DNA from: an uncultured Spirochaeta sp.
GTDB lineage: Bacteria > Spirochaetota > Spirochaetia > DSM-27196 > Alkalispirochaetaceae
Direction of reading: 5' to 3'
Assembly: GCA_913030605.1 (NCBI GenBank)
Contig: CAJWEZ010000011.1
Coordinates: 1 to 64,000, forward strand
Length of the DNA stretch: 64,000 bases
Shown: positions 1 to 8,253 of the stretch, piece after piece
How positions within the stretch are numbered: position 1 is the first letter of the stretch
Layout: each line of letters begins with the position of its first letter
Notes under the pieces: model-generated
Databases searched by the model: none
What the model saw: only the letters and a program-made list of their open reading frames with translations
Told to the model about the DNA's origin: nothing
Program-made: the position numbers and the translations under genes

Positions 1-67
1 TCACGACACCGTCATGAGCTACCGTGCTTTTTGAAACAGGATTGTGTATACAGCCGGGGTCACGAAC

Positions 68-102
68 AAAAAAAAAGAGCCACGCGATCTCTCGCGTGGC
101 TC
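68..102 (-). terminator. Rho-independent terminator of ssrA
   Basis: A perfect 10-bp inverted repeat (77-86 with 93-102, six-base loop) is followed on the minus strand by nine uninterrupted T residues (76-68). It starts three bases after the predicted mature tmRNA 3' end at 105, so it ends ssrA transcription. Bases 1-67 beyond it hold nothing I can recognise. Confidence 0.93.
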
Positions 103-104
103 TC

Positions 105-456
105 TGGAGGTGAGGGGAGTTGAACCCCTGTCCTGAGGAGCCGGCGACATGCTTCTACAGGTTTAGTCCGGTCTTAAGAGTGTCGGCGGCGACATTGGCG
201 TCCGAACAAGCCGATCACCGCCCGATCCCGACAAAGAGTCCCACCGGTCCGTCGGGCATGACCGGCAGCAAGTCCTGGTTTCTGTCAAGCAACGAGGCGC
301 TCAGAACGGTGCACCCCGCGCCCGTCCGGGCTACTTACGCAGCAACCGGAAGGTAGTCTGCTTCGTTGGCAGATAAAAAAGGTTGCCAATCAGGAGATGG
401 CGCTCCACCTGCAACATGCCGCTCAAAACCGCCCCAGTCGAATCCGGAACACCCCC
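105..456 (-). ncRNA. ssrA: transfer-messenger RNA (tmRNA)
   Basis: This is a one-piece tmRNA of about 352 nt that rescues stalled ribosomes with SmpB, whose gene lies 0.8 kb upstream on the same strand. The 5' end reads GGGGGTG followed by the conserved GGATTCGACTGGG block (about 448-432). Its first seven bases pair with CACCTCC at 112-106 to form the acceptor stem. The T arm, with GGTTCAACTCC, lies near 128-118. Position 105 supplies the discriminator A, and the next bases are GAG, so the 3' CCA is not encoded and must be added by tRNA nucleotidyltransferase. A tag frame sits at 370-335. I could not identify a convincing separate promoter in the 43 nt between this gene and the phosphatase gene upstream, so it may be processed from the smpB operon transcript. 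Confidence 0.95.
335..370 (-). other. tmRNA proteolysis-tag reading frame
   Basis: From the GCC resume codon at 370-368 the frame reads ANEADYLPVAA and then TAA. The ANE start and the -AA end match the usual SsrA degron layout recognised by ClpXP-type proteases. It lies inside the mRNA-like part of ssrA and has no start codon of its own. Confidence 0.9.
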
Positions 457-499
457 GAGCGTCATTCACGTCCAATGGTAATCCGCGGGCAGCCGAACG

Positions 500-1270
500 T
501 CAATCCGCTGTTCGCAGGGCGAGGGCGGCGCGGTGCAGTTCCGGTGACGCCGCCGCCACGGCTGAACGTCCGATCGCCCGATCCTGGCCGTCGATGTCAC
601 TGAAGGTCCCGCCGGCCTCGCGGATAACGACACCCAGAGGAGCAATATCCCAGGGACTCATGATCGGATCGATGATGAGATCCGCGTCCCCGCGGGCCAC
701 GAGCATGTACCCGTAGGCATCGGCCCATGTCCGGACGGACAACGTCGATTCCAGAAGCCCCCGCGTCCACCGCGGTTCCCGCTGGTACAGATCTGCCGGG
801 TCCGTGGTCAAAAACCACGCCTCTTCCAGCGTCTCACGGCCGGAAACCCTCACCGGGCGCCCGTACTCATCCCATGCGCCGCACCCGCGGGCGGCGGCGA
901 CCATTTCACCGGTCGGCGGACAGTACACAACCCCAACCTCCGGGGTTCCGTCCACGACGAGAGCCACCAGCGTGGTGTAGAGGGGTACCCCGCGAATGAA
1001 CGACTTCGTACCGTCGATCGGGTCGATGATCCATTCATGGGACGACTCACCCAGCCGGCCCCCGAACTCCTCACCAACCACCGCGTGGTCGGGGAACCGC
1101 CTCGAGATCGCCTCCCGAACCGCGGTTTCCACGGCGCGGTCGGCAACGGTGACCGGAGACTCATCCGCCTTCCGTTCCACCGCCAGGTCGACGCGGCGGA
1201 ACCAGTCAAGGCTGAGACGCCCGCCGAGGCGGGCAAAACTGATTGCCGCGTCGAGATACACCTGATTCAC
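500..1270 (-). CDS. Inositol-monophosphatase-family phosphatase, HisN (histidinol-phosphatase) type
   Basis: A 256-residue cytosolic, Mg2+-dependent phosphatase of the IMPase/FBPase fold. All metal-site motifs are visible: VVGEE near residue 65, IDPIDGT near residue 83, and PWDIAPLGVVIREAGG near residue 205. The segment after DGT, KSFIRGVPLYTTLVAL, resembles the histidinol-phosphate phosphatase (HisN) branch more than classic inositol monophosphatase, but no other histidine gene is in the window, so the substrate is uncertain. The start overlaps the smpB stop by 4 nt, so it is translationally coupled to smpB. It is the last protein gene before ssrA. Confidence 0.88.
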   Translation of the reverse strand: MNQVYLDAAISFARLGGRLSLDWFRRVDLAVERKADESPVTVADRAVETAVREAISRRFPDHAVVGEEFGGRLGESSHEWIIDPIDGTKSFIRGVPLYTTLVALVVDGTPEVGVVYCPPTGEMVAAARGCGAWDEYGRPVRVSGRETLEEAWFLTTDPADLYQREPRWTRGLLESTLSVRTWADAYGYMLVARGDADLIIDPIMSPWDIAPLGVVIREAGGTFSDIDGQDRAIGRSAVAAASPELHRAALALRTAD

Positions 1271-1722
1271 CGATACCCCCTCATCTCACGATCCATATCG
1301 CGCTGCTGGGCCTTCTGCTTCAGGCTTTCGCGCTTGTCGTAGAGCTTCTTTCCCTTGCACACACCGAGTTCGAGCTTGATCAGGCCCTGTTTGAGGTAGA
1401 ACTCGAGCGGGACAAGCGTGAACCCCTTTTCTTCAACCCGGCGACGGAGGCGGTCTATCTCGGCGGCGTGGGCCAGCAGCTTGCGGTCACGGGTCGGCTC
1501 GTGATTGAACAGGTTGCCGTGGCTGTACTCCGCGACGTGTAATCCGATCAGCCACAACTCACCGTTCCGAATGCGCGCGTACGCATCGGCGAACGAAAAC
1601 CCGCCGGCGCGCATCGACTTGACCTCGGTGCCTTCGAGCATGATTCCCACCTCGACCTTCTCATCGACGGTGTATTCGTGGAACGCCCGGCGATTGCGGG
1701 CGAGCGATTTTCTATCGGCCAT
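1267..1722 (-). CDS. smpB: SsrA-binding protein SmpB
   Basis: A 151-residue small basic protein that binds the tRNA-like domain of tmRNA and stands in for the missing codon-anticodon helix during trans-translation. Family landmarks are present: NRRAFHEY near residue 10, GTEVKS near residue 31, the RDRKLL segment mid-protein, and KGKKLYDKRE before a basic C-terminal tail that enters the mRNA channel. Length is normal for the family. The gene overlaps its upstream neighbour by 11 nt and the downstream phosphatase by 4 nt, and it lies close to ssrA, a common association of the two partners. Confidence 0.97.
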   Translation of the reverse strand: MADRKSLARNRRAFHEYTVDEKVEVGIMLEGTEVKSMRAGGFSFADAYARIRNGELWLIGLHVAEYSHGNLFNHEPTRDRKLLAHAAEIDRLRRRVEEKGFTLVPLEFYLKQGLIKLELGVCKGKKLYDKRESLKQKAQQRDMDREMRGYR

Positions 1723-3373
1723 CGTAGCGAACCTCGTCGTTCTCGCTGATGAGCGCCACGCGAAACCCGAGGAACGGCGTGTCCCAGTCCGGCGGCTGCG
1801 CGCCCATCAGGTTGTGGCGTGCCTCACCGGTGGCGTAGCTCCCACCGGCAACGACGCGCTGATCCCCGGTGGTGACCGGCAGCCCGTTTCCGTGGCGGGC
1901 GTACCAGTCGGAGGTCCACTCCCACAGATTGCCCGCCAGATGATATGCCCCCAGCGCACCCGGTGCCGCCGCCGCCGCCGACTGCGGTTCCGGAGCCGAC
2001 GCCACGATCGTCGGCGCGCCAAGACTGTCCAGGAACGCCGCGTACTCCCAGTGGGCCGCCGACGGGAGGACGAACCGTCCGCCGGGCGCCAGGCGATTGC
2101 GGTCGGCGGCGCCAGTGGTCGCGTTGAGCCAGTCGACGTACGCGCTGGCGGCGTACCAGCTCACAGAGCGCACCGGTTCGGCGGCGGCTCCGGGCGCCGC
2201 GGGGGAGGCAGCGGCCCAGGCCACCCAGTCCCCATCGCTCCAGTCGCGGAGGTAGTCTGCATCGGCGAGACCAGAGGCGACCAGTTCTTCGCGGCGCTCC
2301 GGGGCCCATTGCGGATTGGCACGCACAAACCGGGCGAACTGCGCGCGGGACACTTCGCGATCCTGTATCCAGTAGGCGGTGGTAAACTCCACCGGTAGAC
2401 CGGTATCACCCTCATCCCGAAGCGGGTAGCCGATCGTGTAGCGACCGGCGGGCAGCTGCACGAGCCGCGTGTCCCCCAGCATCGCCGAACGGCGATCCGG
2501 CATGCCCCGCTCATCCGGAACCAGAGACCCCGCCAGGAGCGCGGTTGAAAGGGCATCCTGACGTTCCGACAACCAGCCCGTAGCCGCAAGCGAACGACCG
2601 CCGGGACTCTCGGAGGGCACCAGGTCCCGCACGGCGCGGAAAAACGCCGGATATTCGTTGTCACTGCGTACAAAAAACTGTACCAGCACCTCGAGGTTAG
2701 CCGGGAGAATCACCGAGCCCTGGCGGGCACTCCGAAGCACTGCCGCCGCCACATCCCGCGCCTGCGCCGGCGATGCATGCGCAACCAGGTTGTTTCGGAA
2801 CTCCGCCATCACGCCATCGACGTCGGAATCCGCCGTCCCGTCGGGAGCCAGCGCCCACAAGCGCCGCGCGGTTGTGTGTGCCACCGGCGGTTGCTGGAAC
2901 TGCGCGCTCGGCTCGCCGTTCAATGCCCACGCCGCTTCGTCGCGGACGCCGGACGCCGCGATCGACGCCGCGTCACCGGTGCGGTGCACGTGGTGAAGCG
3001 CGAGGCGGCGTGGCGCAAACAGGGACCCGATCAGCCTGCGCCGCACGGTCTGCTCGCTGACCTGTCGATCCTCGCCGAGTACGGTCTCGATGCGTCGGTT
3101 CCCGGCGGCAACAAACACCGTCGTCGGCGTCGAGCCGACTCGAGTGCCATCGACAAACACGCCGGCGCCGGCGGGGCTGGAGGTTACGGTTACCTCCGAG
3201 CCGGGGTGACGCAGGCCCGGCACCACCAGAACCAGAAAAAGCACGCCGAAGAGCACAAATGCCCAGAGAACCGGCACGTATACGGTTGGAGCGACGCCGA
3301 AGATCGGCTTGAGCCGGACAGAGAGCTCCGGGATATCGTCTTCTGACTGCACGTTTTTCCAGGGTGTGGCCAT
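1712..3373 (-). CDS. Membrane-anchored PEGA-domain protein with FGE/SUMF1-like domain
   Basis: A 553-residue protein when started at ATG 3373. The frame stays open further upstream, but the promoter at 3412-3383 argues against a longer form. A transmembrane segment lies at residues 31-53 (VYVPVLWAFVLFGVLFLVL). It is followed by a PEGA beta-sandwich at about 59-105 (SSPAGAGVFVDGTRVGSTP). The C-terminal 240 residues have the formylglycine-generating-enzyme fold (PVRSVSWYAASAYVDWLN, LAGNLWEWTSDW, VVAGGSY, LGFRVAL). The cysteine pair of catalytic FGE is absent from the C-terminal core, so I infer a structural or binding domain rather than a sulfatase-activating enzyme. Heads the operon with smpB and the phosphatase. 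Exact role unknown. Confidence 0.85.
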   Translation of the reverse strand: MATPWKNVQSEDDIPELSVRLKPIFGVAPTVYVPVLWAFVLFGVLFLVLVVPGLRHPGSEVTVTSSPAGAGVFVDGTRVGSTPTTVFVAAGNRRIETVLGEDRQVSEQTVRRRLIGSLFAPRRLALHHVHRTGDAASIAASGVRDEAAWALNGEPSAQFQQPPVAHTTARRLWALAPDGTADSDVDGVMAEFRNNLVAHASPAQARDVAAAVLRSARQGSVILPANLEVLVQFFVRSDNEYPAFFRAVRDLVPSESPGGRSLAATGWLSERQDALSTALLAGSLVPDERGMPDRRSAMLGDTRLVQLPAGRYTIGYPLRDEGDTGLPVEFTTAYWIQDREVSRAQFARFVRANPQWAPERREELVASGLADADYLRDWSDGDWVAWAAASPAAPGAAAEPVRSVSWYAASAYVDWLNATTGAADRNRLAPGGRFVLPSAAHWEYAAFLDSLGAPTIVASAPEPQSAAAAAPGALGAYHLAGNLWEWTSDWYARHGNGLPVTTGDQRVVAGGSYATGEARHNLMGAQPPDWDTPFLGFRVALISENDEVRYDGR

Positions 3374-3382
3374 GAGTGTGTG

Positions 3383-3412
3383 AGTATATGAACCGCTTTC
3401 CTGCCATGTCAA
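3383..3412 (-). promoter_or_regulatory. Sigma70-type promoter of the PEGA/FGE-smpB operon
   Basis: On the minus strand, TTGACA (3412-3407), an 18-bp spacer and TATACT (3388-3383). Only nine bases separate the -10 box from ATG 3373, so the predicted transcription start falls within a few bases of the start codon. There is no Shine-Dalgarno sequence. Confidence 0.75.
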
Positions 3413-3419
3413 CGTAAGC

Positions 3420-3449
3420 TTGCAGCCGACAACCGCGTGATGGTAGCCT
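3420..3449 (+). promoter_or_regulatory. Probable sigma70-type promoter of lepB
   Basis: TTGCAG (3420-3425), an 18-bp spacer and TAGCCT (3444-3449), then nine bases to the lepB ATG at 3459. The boxes are weaker than in the divergent promoter at 3412-3383, but the geometry is identical and there is no clear Shine-Dalgarno sequence. Confidence 0.55.
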
Positions 3450-3458
3450 ACGGGCACG

Positions 3459-4436
3459 ATGCAGCAGTTTTCCGCACGTCTGGTGCGTTTTACCGAGACC
3501 CTTCTCACGTGGCGCCTGCGCCGCAAGGCCCGCCGGCATCTCAAACAATCCCGAAAGAACGCGGTCGTCGACTGGATCGAGGCGTTCCTGCAGGCGGCGT
3601 TCCTGGTCCTGATCATCAATCAGTACCTCCTGCAGGCCTACCAGATCCCCTCCGGTTCGATGATCGATACGCTGCTTCTGGGTGACCGTATCTTCGTGAA
3701 CAAGGTGATCTACGGACCGGAACTGCTTCCGGGAGTCGCGAAACTGCCCGGCTTCGACCACCCGGAACGGCAGGAAGTGATCATTTTCGAGAACCCGTCG
3801 TACATCAGTCGCGGTACCGCGTTCACGGTTCTCCAGCGCGTAATCTATATGCTGACACTCTCGCTCGTGGACATCGACCGCGATGAAAACGGCGAACCGC
3901 GGGCCCAGCTGTTGATCAAGCGCGCCGTCGGTGTCGGCGGCGATCAGGTCCGCATTCACGAGGGGAACATGCTCATCCGGGCATCCGGATCCGACTCGTG
4001 GATCCCGGAAGATGAGTTCATCACCCTGACCGGTGGATCCTACAGCCCCCGGCGTATGCTCTCACCGTCGGACTATGACACGATCCGCGCCGGAGGCGCC
4101 GCCCTGGCGCGTCGAGACCTCGGGCTTCCGGCGCGCCCGGAGGACGACGCGGCCCTGCAAAATCTGCAGCAGCTCGGTTTCGGGGATCCCTTTGCCCTGG
4201 AGCGGCGACGGGAAGGTCTCAACTACGCGGCCCGGCCCCATACCGAACGCCTCCGACAACGCGTTCAGTTTATCCGCACCGGATGGTACGTTCCGACTGG
4301 ACGGATCCTTCCGATGGGGGACAACCGGGACAACTCCCGCGACGGCAGGTACTTCGGACCGGTGTCCGAACGCAACGTCCTCGGTCGCGCCATGTTCATC
4401 TACTGGCCCTTCGATCGCGCCGGAGCGATCGAGTAG
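3459..4436 (+). CDS. lepB: Signal peptidase I
   Basis: A 325-residue type I signal peptidase (S26 family) that cleaves signal peptides from exported proteins at the outer face of the inner membrane. A membrane anchor lies at about residues 40-58 (WIEAFLQAAFLVLIINQYLL). The catalytic serine is Ser67 in QIPSGSMIDT, the general-base lysine is Lys154 in LLIKRAVGVGGD, and box E reads MGDNRDNSRDGRYFGPV near the C-terminus. It is longer than the E. coli core in the region between box D and box E, with an inserted charged stretch. It is followed 12 nt later by a degenerate paralogue. Confidence 0.95.
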   Translation: MQQFSARLVRFTETLLTWRLRRKARRHLKQSRKNAVVDWIEAFLQAAFLVLIINQYLLQAYQIPSGSMIDTLLLGDRIFVNKVIYGPELLPGVAKLPGFDHPERQEVIIFENPSYISRGTAFTVLQRVIYMLTLSLVDIDRDENGEPRAQLLIKRAVGVGGDQVRIHEGNMLIRASGSDSWIPEDEFITLTGGSYSPRRMLSPSDYDTIRAGGAALARRDLGLPARPEDDAALQNLQQLGFGDPFALERRREGLNYAARPHTERLRQRVQFIRTGWYVPTGRILPMGDNRDNSRDGRYFGPVSERNVLGRAMFIYWPFDRAGAIE

Positions 4437-4448
4437 GGATACGCCGCG

Positions 4449-5081
4449 ATGGCAGACCGATCGCGTTCTCGCCGTGTCCGTCGGGCGATCCGCCTCCTGC
4501 TGGTCGTGGTGGTGGTGTTTGCCGCGCTGCGCGCCGTCGGCCCCGGTGTCGTGGCCGTGCGTGATTCCGCCGTTGTCCCCTCGCTGCAGGAGGGTGATAT
4601 CGTGTGGGTACGCCCCATGCGAGGCCCCATGGTCCGCGGTACGGTCGTTCTCGCGCGGGCGCCCGTTGTTCGCCCCGGGTTCACGCTCCTCGAACGCATC
4701 ACCGAGTCCCGCGAAAACGACGGCGAACAGGTACCGGAGCGTGCCGACCGCCTCGTGACACGGGTTGTCGCCGCCGTCCCCGGCGACCGCGTCACCTGGT
4801 CCCAGACCGCCGTGACCGCACGGCCACCCGACGACACCGCCGTCTTTCGCCTTGCCCCGGCGGCACTGCACCACGCGCTGGAACAGCCTGTCCGAAACGT
4901 GACCGTCGCCGACGGGGAGGTATTTCTCGTCGGAATCTCCCGGGGTGGCGCGATCGATTCCCGCGTGACTGGCCCTGTCTCCCGCGACCAGATCCGATAC
5001 CGCGTGGTGCGCGTGCTGTGGCCGGCCGAACGCCGCGGTGTTGTGACCCGCATCCGGTCCGCTCAACCGGCTCAGCAGTGA
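4449..5081 (+). CDS. Signal-peptidase-I-like protein lacking the catalytic lysine
   Basis: A 210-residue S26-fold protein with an N-terminal membrane anchor (about residues 13-28, RAIRLLLVVVVVFAALRAV). It can be aligned with LepB: VRDSAVVPSLQEGDIVWV matches the serine box, with Ser40 at the nucleophile position, and RLVTRVVAAVPGDRV matches the lysine box, but with Thr104 where LepB has Lys. The box E region (GISRGGAIDSRVTGPV) keeps only DSR and GPV. I infer an inactive or mechanistically altered paralogue, perhaps a partner of the LepB encoded 12 nt upstream. The stop overlaps the hemW start (GTGA), so expression is coupled. Confidence 0.8.
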   Translation: MADRSRSRRVRRAIRLLLVVVVVFAALRAVGPGVVAVRDSAVVPSLQEGDIVWVRPMRGPMVRGTVVLARAPVVRPGFTLLERITESRENDGEQVPERADRLVTRVVAAVPGDRVTWSQTAVTARPPDDTAVFRLAPAALHHALEQPVRNVTVADGEVFLVGISRGGAIDSRVTGPVSRDQIRYRVVRVLWPAERRGVVTRIRSAQPAQQ

Positions 5082-6340
5082 ACACGTTCTCGCTCTACAT
5101 TCACATCCCGTTCTGTCGGTTCCGCTGCGACTACTGCGATTTTTTCACCCGCACCCGTGTCGCTCCGGTGCGACAGCGGGAGATCATTGCCTCAACCGTC
5201 CGCCAGGCGCTCGACGCCCACACGACCTGGCACGCGCCGGCACCCCATCCCGGAACGATCTACGTCGGCGGCGGGACGCCGTCGGCGCTCGATCCGGCGG
5301 CGGCTGAACTGCTGCTGGAAGGTATCTCAGCACTCCGCACCCGACTCGCGGTCCACGGTGTTTCCACGGAGGCGTCGTCCACGGCCGAGGAGATCGAGGA
5401 AATCACTGTGGAGGTCAACCCGGAGGACGTGAATCCGGCGCTGTTGGCGCGATACGCCGACGCCGGTGTCACGCGGCTGTCGGTGGGAATCCAGTCACTC
5501 CGGGAGCAGGTGCTGCGTCGGATCGGCCGTCACACCACACTGGACGCCACGCGCCGCGGACTCGAGACTGTGGCAACGCACTGGCCGGGTCGCTGGAGCG
5601 CAGACCTCATCACCGCAATTCCCGGCGATGACCCCGATGGCGCCGCCGCCGACGCCACGGAACTGCTGCGATTCGGGCCGCGTCACCTGTCGGTCTACGA
5701 ACTGGGGATCGAGCCCGCCACGCTCCTCGGTATGCGCCATCGTCGGAACGCGATCCCGCCGATCTCTGAAACGGGACAGATCGCACAATCGCAGGCGGTG
5801 TCAGACGTCCTCGGTGCCGCCGGGCTCCGTCGCTACGAGGTGTCGAGTTGGTCGCTGCCGGGAGAAGAGAGTCGACACAACCTGCGCTATTGGCGTCTCG
5901 CGCCATGGGCGGCCGCGGGGCCGGGCGCCGTGGGTCTGGTTCCCCGCGGGGGGGGCCCCGAGCACGTCACCGTTCCGCGTTCCTTCCCGAGATTCCTGTC
6001 CCGGGAGGACTTCGGCGTCCATCGCGAACCGCTCACCGCCCGCGACCTGTTCGAGGAAACGCTCATGGGCGGCATGCGGACCACCGTCGGGGTCAACCGA
6101 ACCCGGATCGAGGCCGTCTTCGGCCGGCGCATGGAAACCATCATTCCCGATACCCTGGACCGGTGGTCCGCGTTAACGCACGCGCCGCGCGCAGAACACC
6201 TCGCGCTCACCGCCGACGGGCTGCTGCTCCTCAACCGGTTCCTTGTCGATGCCTTCGCCGAACTGGACACGACCGCGTCGCTCCTGCGGTCCCCCCCGGC
6301 GTGGCCGGACTCCGCAAGTCCCGATGCCACCGCAACTTGA
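5078..6340 (+). CDS. hemW: HemW-like radical SAM protein (heme chaperone family)
   Basis: Started at GTG 5078, which overlaps the previous stop as GTGA, giving 420 residues. The N-terminus YIHIPFCRFRCDYCDFF carries the CxxxCxxC cluster-binding motif of HemW and coproporphyrinogen-dehydrogenase-like enzymes. GGGTPSAL, a SAM-binding glycine motif, follows near residue 62, and the region from about residue 300 is the HemN-type C-terminal domain. HemW proteins bind heme and insert it into target enzymes; true HemN activity needs extra residues that I cannot confirm. Cytosolic. No other heme gene is nearby. Confidence 0.88.
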   Translation: MNTFSLYIHIPFCRFRCDYCDFFTRTRVAPVRQREIIASTVRQALDAHTTWHAPAPHPGTIYVGGGTPSALDPAAAELLLEGISALRTRLAVHGVSTEASSTAEEIEEITVEVNPEDVNPALLARYADAGVTRLSVGIQSLREQVLRRIGRHTTLDATRRGLETVATHWPGRWSADLITAIPGDDPDGAAADATELLRFGPRHLSVYELGIEPATLLGMRHRRNAIPPISETGQIAQSQAVSDVLGAAGLRRYEVSSWSLPGEESRHNLRYWRLAPWAAAGPGAVGLVPRGGGPEHVTVPRSFPRFLSREDFGVHREPLTARDLFEETLMGGMRTTVGVNRTRIEAVFGRRMETIIPDTLDRWSALTHAPRAEHLALTADGLLLLNRFLVDAFAELDTTASLLRSPPAWPDSASPDATAT

Positions 6341-6365
6341 CACCCCACGGACCAAGTGGTAGCGT
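6337..6365 (+). promoter_or_regulatory. Possible promoter for yebC-ruvCAB-queA
   Basis: A perfect TTGACA (6337-6342) overlaps the hemW stop codon. A 17-bp spacer is followed by TAGCGT (6360-6365), which matches the -10 consensus at three of six positions. It would give a leader of about 30 nt with the yebC Shine-Dalgarno GAGAGGAG. Confidence 0.4.
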
Positions 6366-6401
6366 CCCAGCTACCGTATGGAATTCCCGAGAGGAGATTG
6401 A

Positions 6402-7145
6402 ATGTCTGGTCACAGTAAATGGGCAACGATTCGACACAAGAAGGGTGCCCAGGACGCGAAACGCGGCAAACTGTTTTCCAAGCTGATCAAAGAGATAACC
6501 GTCGCCGCCAAGATGGGCGGCGGCGAAGAAGAGAGTAATCCGCGCCTCCGCACCGCCGTTCTCAAGGCCAAAGGCGCCAACATGCCCAAGGACAACATCG
6601 AGCGCGCGATCAAGAAGGGTACCGGCGAACTCGGCGGCAGCGAGTACTACGAGCTCAGCTACGAGGGCTACGGCCCCAACGGCGTGGCGATCCTTGTGGA
6701 CGCCCTTACGGACAACAAGAACCGAACGGCGGCCGATGTCCGCAGCATCTTCAACAAGAACGGGGGAAACCTCGGCGAAAACGGGTGTGTTTCGTACCTG
6801 TTCACCCGCAAAGGCATCATCGGCTACGACGCGGAACAGTACTCCGAAGACGATATCCTCGAAGTCGCACTCGAGGCAGGGGCGGAGGACGTTGAAACCT
6901 CCGGCGACACGATCGAGGTCAGCACCGCGCCCGAAGAGTTCGAGAACGTACTCAACGCGATGAGCGCCGCCGGCTACGAGCACACGATGGCCGAGGTGTC
7001 CCGGGTCGCGGAAACCACCATTTCCCTGGACGATGAGGGGACCCGCAAAGCCTTGCGTCTGGTCGAGCTGCTCGATGACCACGACGACGTGCAGGAAGTC
7101 GCGACCAACCTCGACATCCCCGACGATTTCGATCCGGACGGCTGA
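6402..7145 (+). CDS. YebC/PmpR family protein
   Basis: A 247-residue YebC-family protein, recognised from its N-terminus (MSGHSKWATIRHKKGAQDAK) and from NPRLRTAVLKAKGANMPKDN and YEGYGPNGVAILV. Some family members act as transcription regulators, and others are reported to help ribosomes through proline stretches, so the exact role here is open. The family often neighbours ruvC and ruvA, as seen here. A strong Shine-Dalgarno sequence (GAGAGGAG) precedes the ATG. Its stop overlaps the ruvC start. Confidence 0.95.
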   Translation: MSGHSKWATIRHKKGAQDAKRGKLFSKLIKEITVAAKMGGGEEESNPRLRTAVLKAKGANMPKDNIERAIKKGTGELGGSEYYELSYEGYGPNGVAILVDALTDNKNRTAADVRSIFNKNGGNLGENGCVSYLFTRKGIIGYDAEQYSEDDILEVALEAGAEDVETSGDTIEVSTAPEEFENVLNAMSAAGYEHTMAEVSRVAETTISLDDEGTRKALRLVELLDDHDDVQEVATNLDIPDDFDPDG

Positions 7146-7633
7146 TGGCCGTCGTCCTCGGCATCGACCCCGGACTGGCGGCAACGGGCTACGGGGTCAT
7201 CCGCGCCCACGCCGGCCGGTTCGAATGGATCGAGCACGGCGTGTTCTCCACCAGCGCCGGCGATCACCCCGGCTCCCGGCTCCTCCAGATCGCTGACGGT
7301 CTCAGGGCACTGATCGAACGGGTCCGTCCCGATATCGCAGGCGTGGAGAGCCTCTACTTCACCAAAAACGTGTCCAGCGCGATTCCCGTCGCCCAGGCCC
7401 GCGGTGTGGTCCTTCTGACGCTGGAAGAGCACGGGGTACGGGCTGAGGAATACACACCGCAAATCATCAAACAGGCGGTGGTGGGAGCCGGACAGGCGGA
7501 CAAGGAACAGGTTGGACAGATGGTTCGGGTGATCCTCGGACTGCGCGAGGTTCCCCGACCGGACCACGCCGCCGACGCCCTTGCCGCCGCAATCACCCGC
7601 TTCAATCACGCGGATGCACCCGGTGTTCAATAG
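7145..7633 (+). CDS. ruvC: Crossover junction endodeoxyribonuclease RuvC
   Basis: A 162-residue Holliday-junction resolvase that nicks RuvAB-bound junctions during recombinational repair. The acidic catalytic residues are visible: Asp8 in LGIDPGLAATGYG, the glutamate in AGVESLYFTKN, and the C-terminal pair in RPDHAADALAAAI. Family length is about 160-180 residues. The start overlaps the yebC stop by one base, and the end overlaps the ruvA start, giving the common order ruvC-ruvA-ruvB. Confidence 0.97.
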   Translation: MAVVLGIDPGLAATGYGVIRAHAGRFEWIEHGVFSTSAGDHPGSRLLQIADGLRALIERVRPDIAGVESLYFTKNVSSAIPVAQARGVVLLTLEEHGVRAEEYTPQIIKQAVVGAGQADKEQVGQMVRVILGLREVPRPDHAADALAAAITRFNHADAPGVQ

Positions 7634-8234
7634 TCTCAGCGGCCGCATCACCGGCCACGATTTTCCGCTCCTGTACCTGTCCGCCGCCGGCGTGGAGTGG
7701 GAACTCGAAGTAAGCGCCACGACATTCCAGGCGGCACTGGGTGCCGAACCGGGCCAACGTCATCGTGTGCTGGTCCACGTCCACGTCCGGGAGGACATTC
7801 TCAAACTCTACGGGTTCTGGTCAGGCCCCGAACGCCGCGCGTTCCGGGAACTCCTGAAGGTTCCCGGCATCGGGCCGCGGCAGGCGCTGCGAATTCTGTC
7901 CGGCACCACCGTAGCAGCGCTCACCGAGCTGCTGGAGCAGGAGGACATCACCGCCCTCACACGCATCCCCGGTCTCGGTCGCAAGACCGCTCAGAAGATG
8001 ATTCTGCAGCTCAAGGGGCACCTGGTCACCGATGAGGGCGGGCACGATGCTCCAACAGCGGGACAGGCGCCGGAAGACGAACTGCTGGCCGCGCTCGTCG
8101 ATATGGGCTTCGACCGCACCACGGCCCGCGAGACGCTGACGCGCCTGGCGAAGGACATGGGCTCCGACGACGGGGACGCCCCGGACGAACAGGAACTCTT
8201 TCGCCGGGCGATCGTCGCGCTGAGCGGCAGCTGA
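7623..8234 (+). CDS. ruvA: Holliday junction branch migration protein RuvA
   Basis: Started at GTG 7623 ([12 protein letters not shown]) because the family N-terminus begins there, giving 203 residues; ATG 7614 would add three. RuvA tetramers hold the four-way junction for the RuvB motors. The OB-fold domain I comes first. The helix-hairpin-helix pair is clear in [15 protein letters not shown] and [16 protein letters not shown], and the C-terminal domain III ([19 protein letters not shown]) contacts RuvB. It overlaps ruvC by 11 nt and lies 19 nt before ruvB. Confidence 0.96.
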   Translation: MFNSLSGRITGHDFPLLYLSAAGVEWELEVSATTFQAALGAEPGQRHRVLVHVHVREDILKLYGFWSGPERRAFRELLKVPGIGPRQALRILSGTTVAALTELLEQEDITALTRIPGLGRKTAQKMILQLKGHLVTDEGGHDAPTAGQAPEDELLAALVDMGFDRTTARETLTRLAKDMGSDDGDAPDEQELFRRAIVALSGS

Positions 8235-8253
8235 CCGGAAGCGGGAGACGAGA

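Noticed and set aside
3374-3619. An N-terminal extension of the PEGA/FGE protein up to 3619
   Set aside because: It would run through the divergent lepB gene and the strong promoter at 3412-3383; the encoded residues are not signal-like.
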